A stretch of 64,000 bases of DNA from Flavobacterium antarcticum DSM 19726 (GCF_000419685.1 NZ_ATTM01000001.1:62001-126000), one strand, 5' to 3'. Shown: positions 27,165 through 37,707, counted from the first letter of the stretch. Made by a program: numbers and translations. Notes: a model not told the origin generated them from the sequence alone.

Positions 27165-28772
27165 TTAATAACCTGCATTTTGAATTAAATTTGGATTTCC
27201 GCCTAAAGCTGCTGCTGGAATAGGGAAAATGTTTCTGTAAGCTGCTGTTGGAGCACCATTTGGCACTTTTCCTTTCCAAGGCCAAACATAAGATCCACCG
27301 GTAAATTTTCCAAAACGAATTAAATCCGTTCTTCTGTGTCCTTCCCAATGCAGCTCTCTCGCTCTTTCGTCAAGAATAAAGTTCAGGTTTATGTTAGAAA
27401 CAGCTCCATTTGCATTTCCGTACGCTCGCTGACGCAACATATTTACGTAATTCAAAGCAGTCACATTGTCACCACCGCCACCGCGTAAATTACATTCGGC
27501 ATACATCAAATATGCATCTGCTAAACGAAACATTGGAAAATCAATATCCACAAAATCTCCTGAGGCATCAGAACCTGGATTTCCATTAACATCCACATTT
27601 TTATACTTTTTAATTCCGTATCCGTCTGTAAAATTACCTACGTCTGCAATTTCTAAAGTTTGTCCGTTTGAATGAAACTGTGCTCTACTGTCTACACCTG
27701 TATCGTCAAATTTAGATACAAAAGCAGAAGTAGTTCTAATTCCACCCCAACCTCCGTTGATTCCAAATTCTGCTGGAGCCATTGTACCGCCAACTGGAGC
27801 GTGTGTTAAAAATGTAGTTCCACCAAATGTTTTTGTTCTCAACCCGTCAAATGCAACGCCAAAGATTACTTCTCGTCGAACTGCTGGACGGTCGTTGTCT
27901 GCTAAAAATAATTCGTCGTAATTTGCTGCTAAAGTATATCCGCTTTCATCGGTTACTTTTTTGATATACGTCATCGCATCTGAATAGCGATTTGTGTTGA
28001 CGTATACTTCTGCATTCATATACAACTTCCCTAATAACATCCAAGCTGCCGCTTGATCTGCTCTTGGATAATCTGCAGAACCTGGATTTGGAACTCTCAT
28101 ATCTCCCATTGCACCTAATAAATCAGTTTCAACAAAGTCAAAAATTTCTTGTTTAGAGGCTTGCTGTGGCAAGAAAAATTGAGAAGGAGAATCTTCCGTA
28201 ACTAAACCAACACTTCCAAATAAGTCTAGAAAATGCCAGTAACTTAAAGCTCTTAAAAATTTAGCTTCAGCTCTATAGGTTTTAATTTCTGCTTTCAAAG
28301 CATCATCTACACCTCTAGAATTTAATTTAGCATCATCTGTTTGACGTAAAAATTCATTACACAATTTAACCTGAAAATCTAAACGGTTAAAAGTAGCATT
28401 GATAAATAAATCTTGCGAAGTCCACGTTTGATAATGAAAGTTTTTGATTGTTTTATCATTCCAAGCGATTATAGCCTCGTCAGTGGTCAATTCTTGCATG
28501 ACCCACAAGCCACGGATGTATTGGCTTTCACCTTCGTCAATTCCACTGATGTCGGGACTTCCCGCCGGTCCTGATTGTCCAGAAACCGCTAATCCAGCAT
28601 ATAATTTTGCTAAAAATTGCTTGTAAGAACTTGGGTCTTTAAAGAATTCTTCTCCAGAAATTTGATTTCCGTCGTTTGGTGCTTCTTGATCTAATTCGCT
28701 GACGCAAGAAATCATTGTTAGTGCAAGAAGTAGTACTCCTAATTTGCTCAATGTTTTATATATATTTTTCAT
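27165..28772 (-). CDS. SusD/RagB-family nutrient-binding lipoprotein
   Basis: 535 residues with a lipobox (LLALTMISC). The SusD fold is shown by TPR-type helices (AEAKFLRALSYWHFLDLFG), the conserved DQAAAWMLLGKLYMNAEVY stretch, and the C-terminal ILDERARELHWEGHRRTDLIRFGKF motif (quoted in part). SusD forms the lid on the SusC channel and binds the oligosaccharide before uptake. The gene follows susC by 12 bases. Here the substrate is predicted to be maltodextrin, from the neighbouring GH13 and GH65 genes. Confidence 0.95.
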   Translation of the reverse strand: MKNIYKTLSKLGVLLLALTMISCVSELDQEAPNDGNQISGEEFFKDPSSYKQFLAKLYAGLAVSGQSGPAGSPDISGIDEGESQYIRGLWVMQELTTDEAIIAWNDKTIKNFHYQTWTSQDLFINATFNRLDFQVKLCNEFLRQTDDAKLNSRGVDDALKAEIKTYRAEAKFLRALSYWHFLDLFGSVGLVTEDSPSQFFLPQQASKQEIFDFVETDLLGAMGDMRVPNPGSADYPRADQAAAWMLLGKLYMNAEVYVNTNRYSDAMTYIKKVTDESGYTLAANYDELFLADNDRPAVRREVIFGVAFDGLRTKTFGGTTFLTHAPVGGTMAPAEFGINGGWGGIRTTSAFVSKFDDTGVDSRAQFHSNGQTLEIADVGNFTDGYGIKKYKNVDVNGNPGSDASGDFVDIDFPMFRLADAYLMYAECNLRGGGGDNVTALNYVNMLRQRAYGNANGAVSNINLNFILDERARELHWEGHRRTDLIRFGKFTGGSYVWPWKGKVPNGAPTAAYRNIFPIPAAALGGNPNLIQNAGY

Positions 28773-28784
28773 AGTAAGTATTTG

Positions 28785-31763
28785 TTAGAAATTTACATTT
28801 AAACCTAATGTATATGTTCTTGGTCTTGGATATAAATTATTATCAATTCCACCAGAAACCTCTGGGTCAATACCTTTGTAATCTGTAATTACCAATACGT
28901 TTTGAACCGCTCCAGTCAATCTTAAGTTTTTTCCTTTCCCTAAAGCATCTGGAAATGAATAGCCTAAAGTTACATTGTCTAATCTTACAAAAGAAGCATC
29001 TTGAACATAATAATCTGAAGAATACTGAGGTGTGAAAAAGTTGGTTTCTAACACGTTTGAAGACGCATTTTGAAGGTAGTTTCCATTTCCTGGCAAAGCC
29101 GTTGAAACACTTCCAAAGTTAGAATACACGTTGTTGTAATTGTAGTTTCCGTAACTTCCTCTCCATGACATGCTGAAGTCAAAGTTTTTGTAAGAAACGT
29201 CTGTATTGAATCCATAGTAGAAATCTGCCGAAGGCTTTTTGTAACGGTATAAATCATTTTCATTTACTTGATCGTCTTTATTTCTGTCTACATAAACACC
29301 TTCAACAGGCGCTCCAGCTGCATCATATACTTGTTCGAAAACGTAGAATGAATTAGGTGAATAACCCACTTGGTGGTTTTGTACAAAGTTTCCTGTTCCA
29401 CCAGAAATTCCACCAACGTCAATAATGCCTTCGCTATCTGCAGACTGAATTAAATTAAGTTTGGTCACTTTCGCATCTTGGAACGTGATGTTTCCACCAA
29501 CTCTCCATTGAACCGTTTCATTTTTTACCGGATAAACATCCATGCTTAATTCCACTCCTTTAAATTCCATATCTCCAATGTTATAGAAATCGGCATTTGA
29601 GAAACCAACACCTTGCGGATTTGCGGTAAATACAATCAAATCAGAAGAGTTTTTCTTGTAAACTTCAGCACTACCTGTAATTCTGTTGTCGAATAATCCA
29701 AAATCTAAACCAAGATTCAACTGTTTCGTTTCTTCCCATTTCAAATTCAAGTTGTACGGCTGGGGACGGTAAGGTTGTAAATAAATAGGCAAACCATTTG
29801 CGTCATAGCCAATTTGGTAACTTGCTGTTTCTGTAGAGTTTAAATACAAAGGTGTCGTTGGATACCGTTTCCCAATTTCTTGTTGACCTGTAATACCCCA
29901 ACTCGCTCTGAATTTTAAATCGCTAACCACTTTATTATCTCTTAGAAATCCTTCTTCGCTAATTTTCCAAGCGAATGCTGCTGAAGGAAAATTTCCCCAA
30001 CGATTTTCTTCTGTAAAACGGGAAGATCCATCTCTACGAATTGATCCCGTTAAAATGTATTTATCAGCAATAGAAAATATAGCTCTTGCAAAAATCGACT
30101 GTAAGTTTACGGTTTCGTTAGAAGAAGCGCCTTGATTCACAACGTTATTAATGACGTCATTGGTAAAACTACTGTTGATGTAATTGAAGTTTTGGTAGTT
30201 GTAACCTCCCGTAAAATCAAGATTTGTACTTAACGCGTCAAATGTTTTATTGTAATTCAAATACAAATCCATTACTTGGTTTTTCTTTTCCTCCAAGTTG
30301 TTGTAGTTTCCATTTCTTTCACCAAGAACTACATAATTCGCATCCGTAAATCCATATCCTTTTCCAGAACTGTAGTCGTAACCAAAGTTAGCAACTGCTT
30401 TTAATTCCGGTAAAAAATGCAATTTATAATCAAATTGTACATTTCCAATACTTCTATATTGAAGTCCTTTGTTTGTTTTTTGATTAATTAAAGAAAGTGG
30501 ATTCCGACCTGCATTTACTTCTTGATCAGGAATTCCATCAGCAGGATTTGACGTATCACTTCCTAACCATTGAAAATAATCATATCCGTACGTGTCGTCG
30601 TAAATTTGTTGTGTTGGATCAAAACTCACAGCCGCACCAATAGCGCCACGTTCACTATAATTGTTTTTGTTAGAAGATGTTTTATTGGTAAACTCCACTT
30701 TTAAATGATTGTCAAAAAACTTACCTAATAAATTCACATTTAAAGTTACACGTTGAAAATTATCTTTTTGTAAGATCCCGTTCAAATCACTGTAACCCAG
30801 CGAAGCTCTGTAATTTAAGTTTTCAAGACCTCCACTAAAGGAAACATTATGGTCCGTTCCTAAAGCAGTTCTGTAAATTTCTTTTTGCCAATCCGTATTA
30901 GCAGTTCCCAGAAGACCTTGTTGTGCAACGGTTCCTTTTGCCATTACAAAATCAGAAAACTGTTTTGCAGAAAGGACGTCTACATAATCTGTAATCTGAC
31001 CTACTGAAAAATTAGCATTGTAATTCACTTGCATGTCGCCACTTTTACCTTTTTTAGTCGTAATAATAATTACACCATTGGAAGCGCGTGAACCGTAAAT
31101 GGCAGTTGCCGAAGCATCTTTTAAGATGGTCATTGATGCAATGTCATTTTGATTAATCACAGAAAGTGGATTTCTACCTCCTTGAACTGCACCACCACCT
31201 GTGTCTAAGGGAACGCCATCAATTACATACAACGGATCGTTTCCAGCACTTAGAGACGAACCACTTCTGATGCGAATTTGAGCACCTTCTCCAGGAGCTC
31301 CACCGCCATTAATGATCTGTAATCCTGAAACTTTACCTTGAATTAATTGGTCAGCTGAAACCAGTGGACCGCGGTTAAAATCTTCGGAAGATACTGTACT
31401 CAAAGCACCTGTCGCATCTTTCTTTTTTACCGATCCGTATCCAATGACAACTACTTCGTTCAACTGTGAAGAATCTTCTTGCAACACAATAGTAATGTCT
31501 TTTTGCGAAGCATAAACAACAGCGTAATTTTTATATCCGATGTAAGAAAAAACGATCACATCGCCTTTTTTTACATTCAAACTAAATTTACCGTCAAAAT
31601 CTGTCGAAGTACCATTTTGAGTTCCTTCAACTACTACATTTACTCCCGGTAGCGATTGGTTTGAAGCTTGATCTAGAACTGTACCCGTAAAAGTACTCTG
31701 AGCCAGAATACTGAAAGGGAAAAGCAGTACTAAAAATAACAACTTATTGTAAATTGTTTTCAT
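28785..31763 (-). CDS. SusC/RagA-family TonB-dependent outer-membrane transporter
   Basis: 992 residues. A signal peptide (FLVLLFPFSILAQ) is followed by a carboxypeptidase-regulatory-like domain (FTGTVLDQASNQSLPGVNV, about 22-105). The plug domain has the RagA signature (VVIGYGSVKKKDATGA, IRIRSGSSLSAGNDPLYVID), then a 22-strand barrel ends in YTLGLNVNF. It imports alpha-gluco-oligosaccharides with SusD, powered by TonB. It is the first gene of the minus-strand operon, and the LacI-type operator lies 118 bases upstream. Confidence 0.96.
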   Translation of the reverse strand: MKTIYNKLLFLVLLFPFSILAQSTFTGTVLDQASNQSLPGVNVVVEGTQNGTSTDFDGKFSLNVKKGDVIVFSYIGYKNYAVVYASQKDITIVLQEDSSQLNEVVVIGYGSVKKKDATGALSTVSSEDFNRGPLVSADQLIQGKVSGLQIINGGGAPGEGAQIRIRSGSSLSAGNDPLYVIDGVPLDTGGGAVQGGRNPLSVINQNDIASMTILKDASATAIYGSRASNGVIIITTKKGKSGDMQVNYNANFSVGQITDYVDVLSAKQFSDFVMAKGTVAQQGLLGTANTDWQKEIYRTALGTDHNVSFSGGLENLNYRASLGYSDLNGILQKDNFQRVTLNVNLLGKFFDNHLKVEFTNKTSSNKNNYSERGAIGAAVSFDPTQQIYDDTYGYDYFQWLGSDTSNPADGIPDQEVNAGRNPLSLINQKTNKGLQYRSIGNVQFDYKLHFLPELKAVANFGYDYSSGKGYGFTDANYVVLGERNGNYNNLEEKKNQVMDLYLNYNKTFDALSTNLDFTGGYNYQNFNYINSSFTNDVINNVVNQGASSNETVNLQSIFARAIFSIADKYILTGSIRRDGSSRFTEENRWGNFPSAAFAWKISEEGFLRDNKVVSDLKFRASWGITGQQEIGKRYPTTPLYLNSTETASYQIGYDANGLPIYLQPYRPQPYNLNLKWEETKQLNLGLDFGLFDNRITGSAEVYKKNSSDLIVFTANPQGVGFSNADFYNIGDMEFKGVELSMDVYPVKNETVQWRVGGNITFQDAKVTKLNLIQSADSEGIIDVGGISGGTGNFVQNHQVGYSPNSFYVFEQVYDAAGAPVEGVYVDRNKDDQVNENDLYRYKKPSADFYYGFNTDVSYKNFDFSMSWRGSYGNYNYNNVYSNFGSVSTALPGNGNYLQNASSNVLETNFFTPQYSSDYYVQDASFVRLDNVTLGYSFPDALGKGKNLRLTGAVQNVLVITDYKGIDPEVSGGIDNNLYPRPRTYTLGLNVNF

Positions 31764-31880
31764 ACATTTTGTTTAGGTTAAAAATTTTCTTGTTCTCGTT
31801 TTTCAACTTTTAATTTTACTTCGAATGTTAAATTTATGTAAATTTTTCAGCTAAAAAAATCTATTTCAGGAAACTACGCA

Positions 31881-31896
31881 ACGAAAACGTTTTCGT
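31881..31896. promoter_or_regulatory. LacI-family operator palindrome
   Basis: ACGAAAACGTTTTCGT is a perfect 16-bp palindrome with a central CG, the form expected of a LacI-family binding site. It lies between the divergent susC and lacI genes, 118 bases from the susC start and 101 bases from the lacI start, so it could control both. Confidence 0.75.
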
Positions 31897-31996
31897 GTTG
31901 ACAACTTTATAGGTTTTGGATGTTTTTCGGTTGAAATATGCTATAAATCAAAACATTTTCTATCTTTATTGACAATATAATATTCAGCATTTTATA

Positions 31997-33022
31997 ATGA
32001 AAAGGAAAGTAACGCTTAAACAAATTGCAAAGGAATTAGATGTCTCGATTTCAACGGTTTCTAAATCGTTGCGCGACAGTCCGGAAATTAGTGAAGACAC
32101 GCGTTTGAAAGTGCAGGCTTTCGCCAAATTATACAATTACAAACCCAATTTAATTGCTTTAAGTTTAAAAAACAGAAAAACCAAAACGATTGGAATTATC
32201 ATTCCTGAAATTGTCCACCACTTTTTCGCCACCGTAATCAGCGGAATTGAACATGTAGCGAATGAAAAAGGCTACAATGTAATCGTGACGCTTTCGGATG
32301 AATCATTTGACAAAGAAGTGATTAATATGGACATGTTGGCGAACGGCAGTATTGACGGATTCATTATGTCGTTATCAAAAGAGACCCAATACCGTAGAGA
32401 TTTTCACCACATTACCGAAGTCATCAATCAAGGAATGCCAGTTGTGATGTTTGATCGCGTGACCAATGATATTTTATGCGACAAAGTAATTATTGACGAT
32501 AACCTTGCTGCTTTCGAAGCTGTTCAAAAATTGATTAATGCAGGATTCAAAAAAATCGCTTTAATTACAACGGTCGATTATGTGAGTGTGGGAAAACTAA
32601 GAACCGACGGCTATATTAAAGCTTTGAAAACAAATGATATTGCAATTGATCCAGATCTAATTTTAAAAATTGAAGACATTGACAATTGTACGGAACAAAT
32701 TGAAACATTGATTAAAAACAACAAAATCGACGCTGTCTTTGCCGTAAACGAACTTTTTGCAGTAACCGCAATTAAAGGAGCGAAAAAGTACGGAATTAAT
32801 GTGCCCGAAGATTTAGCAGTTATCGGGTTTACAGATGGAATTATTTCTAAATATTCTTCGCCGTCAATCACTACTGTTGGACAAAACGGAATCGAAATGG
32901 GCAATAAAGCCGCTCAAATGCTCATCGACCGATTAGAAACAGAACTACAAGAAGAGGAACATTACAAGACGGAAGTTATCGAAACGCATTTGGTGATTAG
33001 AGAATCTACGCCAACGTTGTAG
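31997..33022 (+). CDS. LacI-family transcriptional regulator of the alpha-glucan locus
   Basis: 341 residues. The N-terminal helix-turn-helix reads VTLKQIAKELDVSISTVSKS, with the hinge helix following near residue 50. The periplasmic-binding-like effector domain starts at about 60 (KTIGIIIPEIVHHFFATVIS). It lies between the divergent susC operon and the transporter/phosphorylase genes, next to a perfect palindromic operator. It most likely senses a maltose-type sugar and controls both arms. The effector is not shown by sequence. Classical Bacteroides sus uses SusR; LacI control is common in flavobacterial alpha-glucan loci. Confidence 0.93.
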   Translation: MKRKVTLKQIAKELDVSISTVSKSLRDSPEISEDTRLKVQAFAKLYNYKPNLIALSLKNRKTKTIGIIIPEIVHHFFATVISGIEHVANEKGYNVIVTLSDESFDKEVINMDMLANGSIDGFIMSLSKETQYRRDFHHITEVINQGMPVVMFDRVTNDILCDKVIIDDNLAAFEAVQKLINAGFKKIALITTVDYVSVGKLRTDGYIKALKTNDIAIDPDLILKIEDIDNCTEQIETLIKNNKIDAVFAVNELFAVTAIKGAKKYGINVPEDLAVIGFTDGIISKYSSPSITTVGQNGIEMGNKAAQMLIDRLETELQEEEHYKTEVIETHLVIRESTPTL

Positions 33023-33234
33023 TAGTTCCTATTTTTCTGTCTGTTAGTATTTTGCGAAAATATTTTTTATTAAAAGCTGCTTTTTAAATCTAAAATTTCT
33101 TTTATTTCAAATCATAGAATTGAAAACTTTTATATATTTACCACTTCGTTATCAACGCTTTTTTAATTTTACTTCGAAACAAAATTAAAGTTTGATAAGT
33201 CGAAATGCTTATCGTAAATCAATTCATTACGATA

Positions 33235-34641
33235 ATGGAAAAACGTAAATTAGGTTTTTGGGAAATTTGGAACATGAGTTTCGGTTTCCTAGGAATACAG
33301 TTTGGCTTTGCCTTGCAAGGCGGTTTTATGTCAAGGATTTTTCAAACCCTTGGTGCCGATGTTGATAGCATTCCCGGTTTATGGATTGCTGCACCACTTA
33401 CCGGTTTACTAATTCAACCCATAGTTGGTTATTTATCCGATAATACGTGGAGTCCGCGTTTCGGCAGAAGGAAACCGTATTTCTTGATTGGCGCTATTTT
33501 AGCTTCAGTCACGTTATTATTCATGCCCTTTTCACCCGTTTTATGGGTTGCGGCAGGTTTGCTTTGGATTCTAGATTCGTCTATAAATATCAGCATGGAA
33601 CCTTTCCGCGCTTTGGTAGCTGACAAATTACCGGACGAGCAACGTTCATACGGATTTGTTGTGCAAACTTTAATCATCGGAATTGGAACTTGGATTGCGA
33701 GTAATTTACCTTGGTTAATCACACAGTTAGGTGTTTCAAATGAAGCCGCTCCTGGAATTGTTCCGCTTTCGGTAAAAATTGCTTTTGCCATTGGTGCCGC
33801 CGTTTTCGTCATTGCGATAACTTACACTTTGCTAACAACAAAAGAAGATCCTCCAGCAGATTTAGAAAAATTTCACAGAGAAAAAAAAGAATCGCGCTTT
33901 TTCAAAGATTTGTGGCAAGGTTATTTAGAAATGCCTTCCACGATGAAAAAGTTAGGTGTAATTCAATTTTTTAGTTGGTTCGCCTTTTTCACCATGTGGA
34001 GTTTAGCAACGCCGGCTTTAACGGAACACGTGTATAATTCACCAAAACCTGATGCAAAATTATATGCTCAAGTGGATGCCGAAAACAAAGTAATTGTCAA
34101 TAATGATGGACAAGTTGCTTTTTTAGACATTCAACACAAAACCGATTATCAAGAAAAGGATAAAGCTTATAATACCGCAGCCGATTCCACAGGTTCTGCA
34201 ATGGGAATTTACGGATTATCGTCCATGGCTTTTGCTTTGCTTTTGACATTTTATACTTCAAAAAATAAAATTAATAGAAAGTACATTCACATGTTTTCGC
34301 TAATCGCCGGAGGACTTGGATTTCTATTTACATTTTACGCAACACCTTCAACATTGTACATTTCGTTTATTCTAATCGGAATTTCATGGGGAAGTATTTT
34401 ATCGATGCCGTATGCGATGCTTTCGAGTTCCGTAAATCCAAACAAGATGGGATTGATGATGGGATTGTTCAATATGTTTATTGTAATTCCTCAAATTATT
34501 GCAGCACTTGGAGGTATTAATTTCCTTTATAAATTGATTGGAACGGAACACATTAATGCAATGATTCTTGCCGGAATTTGTTTAATTCTCGCTGGACTTT
34601 GCAATTTTCTAATAACAGACAAACACGCTATTTCAGATTAA
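33235..34641 (+). CDS. MFS sugar transporter (maltose/SLC45-like)
   Basis: From ATG 33235 the product is 468 residues (an ATG at 33205 would add ten). Twelve membrane segments are predicted. FGRRKPYFLIG after the second helix is the MFS loop motif. An extended hydrophilic loop of about 55 residues (around 265-320) separates the halves. The GFWEIWNMSFGFLGIQFGFA start and GALQGGF-type helix resemble SLC45-like maltose/sucrose carriers of Bacteroidota. It probably brings maltose from the periplasm into the cytoplasm, where GH65 acts. It is in operon with pgmB, two bases downstream. Confidence 0.85.
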   Translation: MEKRKLGFWEIWNMSFGFLGIQFGFALQGGFMSRIFQTLGADVDSIPGLWIAAPLTGLLIQPIVGYLSDNTWSPRFGRRKPYFLIGAILASVTLLFMPFSPVLWVAAGLLWILDSSINISMEPFRALVADKLPDEQRSYGFVVQTLIIGIGTWIASNLPWLITQLGVSNEAAPGIVPLSVKIAFAIGAAVFVIAITYTLLTTKEDPPADLEKFHREKKESRFFKDLWQGYLEMPSTMKKLGVIQFFSWFAFFTMWSLATPALTEHVYNSPKPDAKLYAQVDAENKVIVNNDGQVAFLDIQHKTDYQEKDKAYNTAADSTGSAMGIYGLSSMAFALLLTFYTSKNKINRKYIHMFSLIAGGLGFLFTFYATPSTLYISFILIGISWGSILSMPYAMLSSSVNPNKMGLMMGLFNMFIVIPQIIAALGGINFLYKLIGTEHINAMILAGICLILAGLCNFLITDKHAISD

Positions 34642-34643
34642 AA

Positions 34644-35309
34644 ATGGTTATGACAAATAAAAAAGCATTCATATTCGACCTAGACGGAGTAATTGTAGAT
34701 ACGGCACGATACCATTATTTGGCCTGGCAAAAACTTGCTCAAGAGTTGGGAATCGAGTTTACACCTGAACACAACGAGCATCTAAAAGGCGTGAGTCGCA
34801 TTCGGTCGTTGGACATTATTTTAGATTTAGGAAATATCCAAGCGACACAAGAAGAAAAAGACAAGTGGCTTTTTGATAAAAACGAATTGTATTTATCGTA
34901 TTTGGTCGACATGGACCAAAGCGAACTCTTGCCGGGAATCATTGACACGTTGAAATTTTTGAAAGAAAATGGACAATATATCGCTCTAGGTTCGGCGAGT
35001 AAAAATGCGCGACCAATTTTAGAAAAGACAGCTATTATGCCGTATTTCGATGCAATTGTCGATGGAAATGATGTGACAAATGCAAAACCGGACCCAGAAG
35101 TTTTTCTTCGTGCGTGCCAATTGGTTTTCGTTGCACCAGAAGATTCAATTGTTTTTGAAGATTCAGTTGCGGGAGTTCAAGCAGCAAATGCAGCTCGAAT
35201 GAAAAGCATCGGAATTGGTGACAAAGAAATTTTGCACGAAGCCGAATATATTTTCCCTGATTTTACCACTATAAATGAACAGTTTCTTCGCTCTCTAATT
35301 GACGCATAA
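34644..35309 (+). CDS. pgmB: Beta-phosphoglucomutase
   Basis: PgmB converts beta-glucose-1-phosphate to glucose-6-phosphate. From ATG 34644 it is 221 residues (an alternative ATG is at 34650). The HAD signature FDLDGVIVDTARYHYLAW holds the nucleophile and general acid Asp residues. The cap has HNEHLKGVSRIRSLDIIL, motif II is GSASKNA, and motif IV is VFEDSVAGVQAA. It lies directly before the GH65 phosphorylase that would supply its substrate. The frame extends upstream into the transporter gene, but the family start fits 34644. Confidence 0.95.
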   Translation: MVMTNKKAFIFDLDGVIVDTARYHYLAWQKLAQELGIEFTPEHNEHLKGVSRIRSLDIILDLGNIQATQEEKDKWLFDKNELYLSYLVDMDQSELLPGIIDTLKFLKENGQYIALGSASKNARPILEKTAIMPYFDAIVDGNDVTNAKPDPEVFLRACQLVFVAPEDSIVFEDSVAGVQAANAARMKSIGIGDKEILHEAEYIFPDFTTINEQFLRSLIDA

Positions 35310-35390
35310 ACTGATAAAAGTTTTGAAATTTTAAGAATTCTAACATTGAGACTTAAACTTTTGAACTTTAAATTTTAAACAAATTTTACA

Positions 35391-37700
35391 ATGAACCAAG
35401 ATTATATCATACCAAATAATTGGTCAATTATAGAAGAAGGATTTGATGCAGAACGCGTGAAATCTTCAGAAAGTTTGTTCAGTATCGGAAACGGTGCGAT
35501 GGGACAACGCGCTAATTTTGAAGAAAATTATTCTGCCGAAACCTTTCAAGGAAGTTACATCGCAGGAATTTATTATCCCGATAAAACAAAAGTGGGTTGG
35601 TGGAAAAATGGTTATCCTGAATATTTTGCAAAAGTTTTGAATGCGCCAAATTGGATTGGAATTGAAATCGAAATCAACGGTGAAAGTTTTGATATGAATG
35701 CGTGTGCTGAAATCAAGAATTTCAGGCGCGAACTGAATATGAAAGAAGGTTGGTACCATCGTTCTTTTATGGCGAAATTGCAAAACGGAACAGAAATCCA
35801 AGTTGACGTTCGTCGTTTTCTTTCATTAGAAGCTGATGAATTAGGTGTAATTAAGTATGAAATTACGCCATTAAATCAAGATGCGAAAATTATTTACAAA
35901 CCGTATATTGACGCCGGTGTAAAAAATGAAGACGCCAATTGGGAAGAAAAATTCTGGGAACCTTTAGACGTAAATCATTCCGAAAATGAAGCTTTTGTTG
36001 TTGCAAGAACCTTCAAAACACATTTTAATGTAGCGACTTATACGTCAAATAGCGTTTTGCTAAATGATAAAAATTTAGGGCTTTCGCCAAATTTCATCCA
36101 AGCTTCTGAAAACAAAGTTCAGTTTTCTTACGAAGTTGAAGTTGCGAAAGGCGAGAAATCAGGAATTCAAAAATTCGGAGGTTACACAGTTTCTTTAAAT
36201 CATCAAAATTCGGAATTAATTTCGGCTGCTAAAAGCGTTATTAATTCGGCGAAAGCCAAAGGATACGAAGCTTTATTACAAGAACAAATTGACGCTTGGG
36301 CGAAAATTTGGGAAATGTCAGACATCACAATTGACGGCGATGTAAAAGCACAACAAGGAATTCGATTTAATATTTTTCAATTGAATCAAACTTATTTAGG
36401 TAAAGATTCTCGTTTGAATATTGGTCCAAAAGGTTTTACAGGAGAAAAATATGGCGGTTCCACTTATTGGGATACTGAAGCGTATTGCATTCCGTTTTAC
36501 ATGGCGACAAAAGACCAACAAGTTGCGCGAAATTTATTAGAATATCGTTACAATCATTTGGAAAAAGCGATTGAAAATGCTGCCAAATTAGGTTTTAAAG
36601 ATGGAGCTGCTTTGTATCCGATGGTAACGATGAACGGTGAAGAATGCCACAACGAATGGGAAATTACATTTGAAGAAATCCATAGAAATGGTGCGATTGC
36701 ATTTGCCATTTTCAACTACTACAGATTTACGGGAGATTACAGTTACATTCCTGAAAAAGGATTAGAAGTTTTAATTGCGATTGCACGTTTTTGGCATCAA
36801 AGAGCGACTTTTTCAACACATAAAGACCAATTTGTAATTCTTGGAGTTACGGGTCCAAATGAATATGAAAACAACGTCAATAACAATTTCTACACCAATT
36901 ATTTAGCAAAATGGTGTATCGATTACACGGTGGAACAATTGGAAAAAGTAGCGGCAGAATACGAATCGGATTACATGCGAATTATTTCCAAAGTCAATTT
37001 GCATCAAGCAGAAATGGAGGAATGGAAGAAAGTTGCCGAGAAAATGTACTTGCCTTTTTCAGAAGAACACGACGTTTATTTGCAACAAGATGGATTTTTG
37101 GACAAGGAATTAGTCAAAGTACATGATTTAGATAAAAGTCAGCGACCGATCAATCAAAAATGGTCTTGGGATCGAATTTTGCGTTCGCCATATATCAAAC
37201 AAGCCGATGTTTTGCAAGGGTTTTACTTCTTTGAAGACCACTTTTCAAAAGCGGAATTAGAGAAACATTTTGATTTCTACGAACCATTTACAGTTCATGA
37301 ATCATCGCTTTCACCTTGTGTTCACTCGATTCAAGCAGCAGTTTTGGATAAAATGGACATGGCGTACACGTTTTATTTGCGAACTTCTCGACTGGATTTA
37401 GATGATTACAATAAAGAAGTAGAAGAAGGTTGCCACATTACAAGTATGGCGGGAACGTGGATGAGTATTGTGGAAGGTTTTGGAGGAATGCGTGTAAAAA
37501 ATGACACGCTTCATTTTGAGCCTAGAATTCCAAAAGAGTGGGAAGGATATTCGTTCAAAATTAATTTTAGAAACCAAATTCTGCATATTTCAGTTACTGC
37601 GAAGGAAACGAAATTTTCTTTGGAAGGAACGAAGGAATTGACGGTTTATGTAAATGGAAACGCAGTTGTTGTCACGCCAAATAGTTTAGTAACCGTTTAA
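35391..37700 (+). CDS. GH65 glycoside phosphorylase, probably maltose phosphorylase
   Basis: 769 residues, the usual GH65 length. It has the N-terminal super-sandwich domain, an (alpha/alpha)6 barrel with WDTEAYCIPFY and the catalytic segment GEECHNEWEITFEEIHRNGA (about 415-435, with the general acid Glu), and QKWSWDRILRSPYIKQADVL (part shown) in the phosphate-side loop. Maltose phosphorylase turns maltose plus phosphate into glucose and beta-glucose-1-phosphate, which PgmB uses. Kojibiose, nigerose or trehalose phosphorylase activity cannot be excluded from sequence alone, but the maltodextrin setting favours maltose. Confidence 0.92.
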   Translation: MNQDYIIPNNWSIIEEGFDAERVKSSESLFSIGNGAMGQRANFEENYSAETFQGSYIAGIYYPDKTKVGWWKNGYPEYFAKVLNAPNWIGIEIEINGESFDMNACAEIKNFRRELNMKEGWYHRSFMAKLQNGTEIQVDVRRFLSLEADELGVIKYEITPLNQDAKIIYKPYIDAGVKNEDANWEEKFWEPLDVNHSENEAFVVARTFKTHFNVATYTSNSVLLNDKNLGLSPNFIQASENKVQFSYEVEVAKGEKSGIQKFGGYTVSLNHQNSELISAAKSVINSAKAKGYEALLQEQIDAWAKIWEMSDITIDGDVKAQQGIRFNIFQLNQTYLGKDSRLNIGPKGFTGEKYGGSTYWDTEAYCIPFYMATKDQQVARNLLEYRYNHLEKAIENAAKLGFKDGAALYPMVTMNGEECHNEWEITFEEIHRNGAIAFAIFNYYRFTGDYSYIPEKGLEVLIAIARFWHQRATFSTHKDQFVILGVTGPNEYENNVNNNFYTNYLAKWCIDYTVEQLEKVAAEYESDYMRIISKVNLHQAEMEEWKKVAEKMYLPFSEEHDVYLQQDGFLDKELVKVHDLDKSQRPINQKWSWDRILRSPYIKQADVLQGFYFFEDHFSKAELEKHFDFYEPFTVHESSLSPCVHSIQAAVLDKMDMAYTFYLRTSRLDLDDYNKEVEEGCHITSMAGTWMSIVEGFGGMRVKNDTLHFEPRIPKEWEGYSFKINFRNQILHISVTAKETKFSLEGTKELTVYVNGNAVVVTPNSLVTV

Positions 37701-37707
37701 GAAAGCG

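Noticed and set aside
27146..27178. Upstream start of the SusE-like gene
   Set aside because: The extension overlaps the end of susD and would put eleven residues before the lipoprotein signal.
34578..34643. N-terminal extension of beta-phosphoglucomutase
   Set aside because: It is transporter sequence in another frame; the HAD motif should sit close to the N terminus, as it does from ATG 34644.
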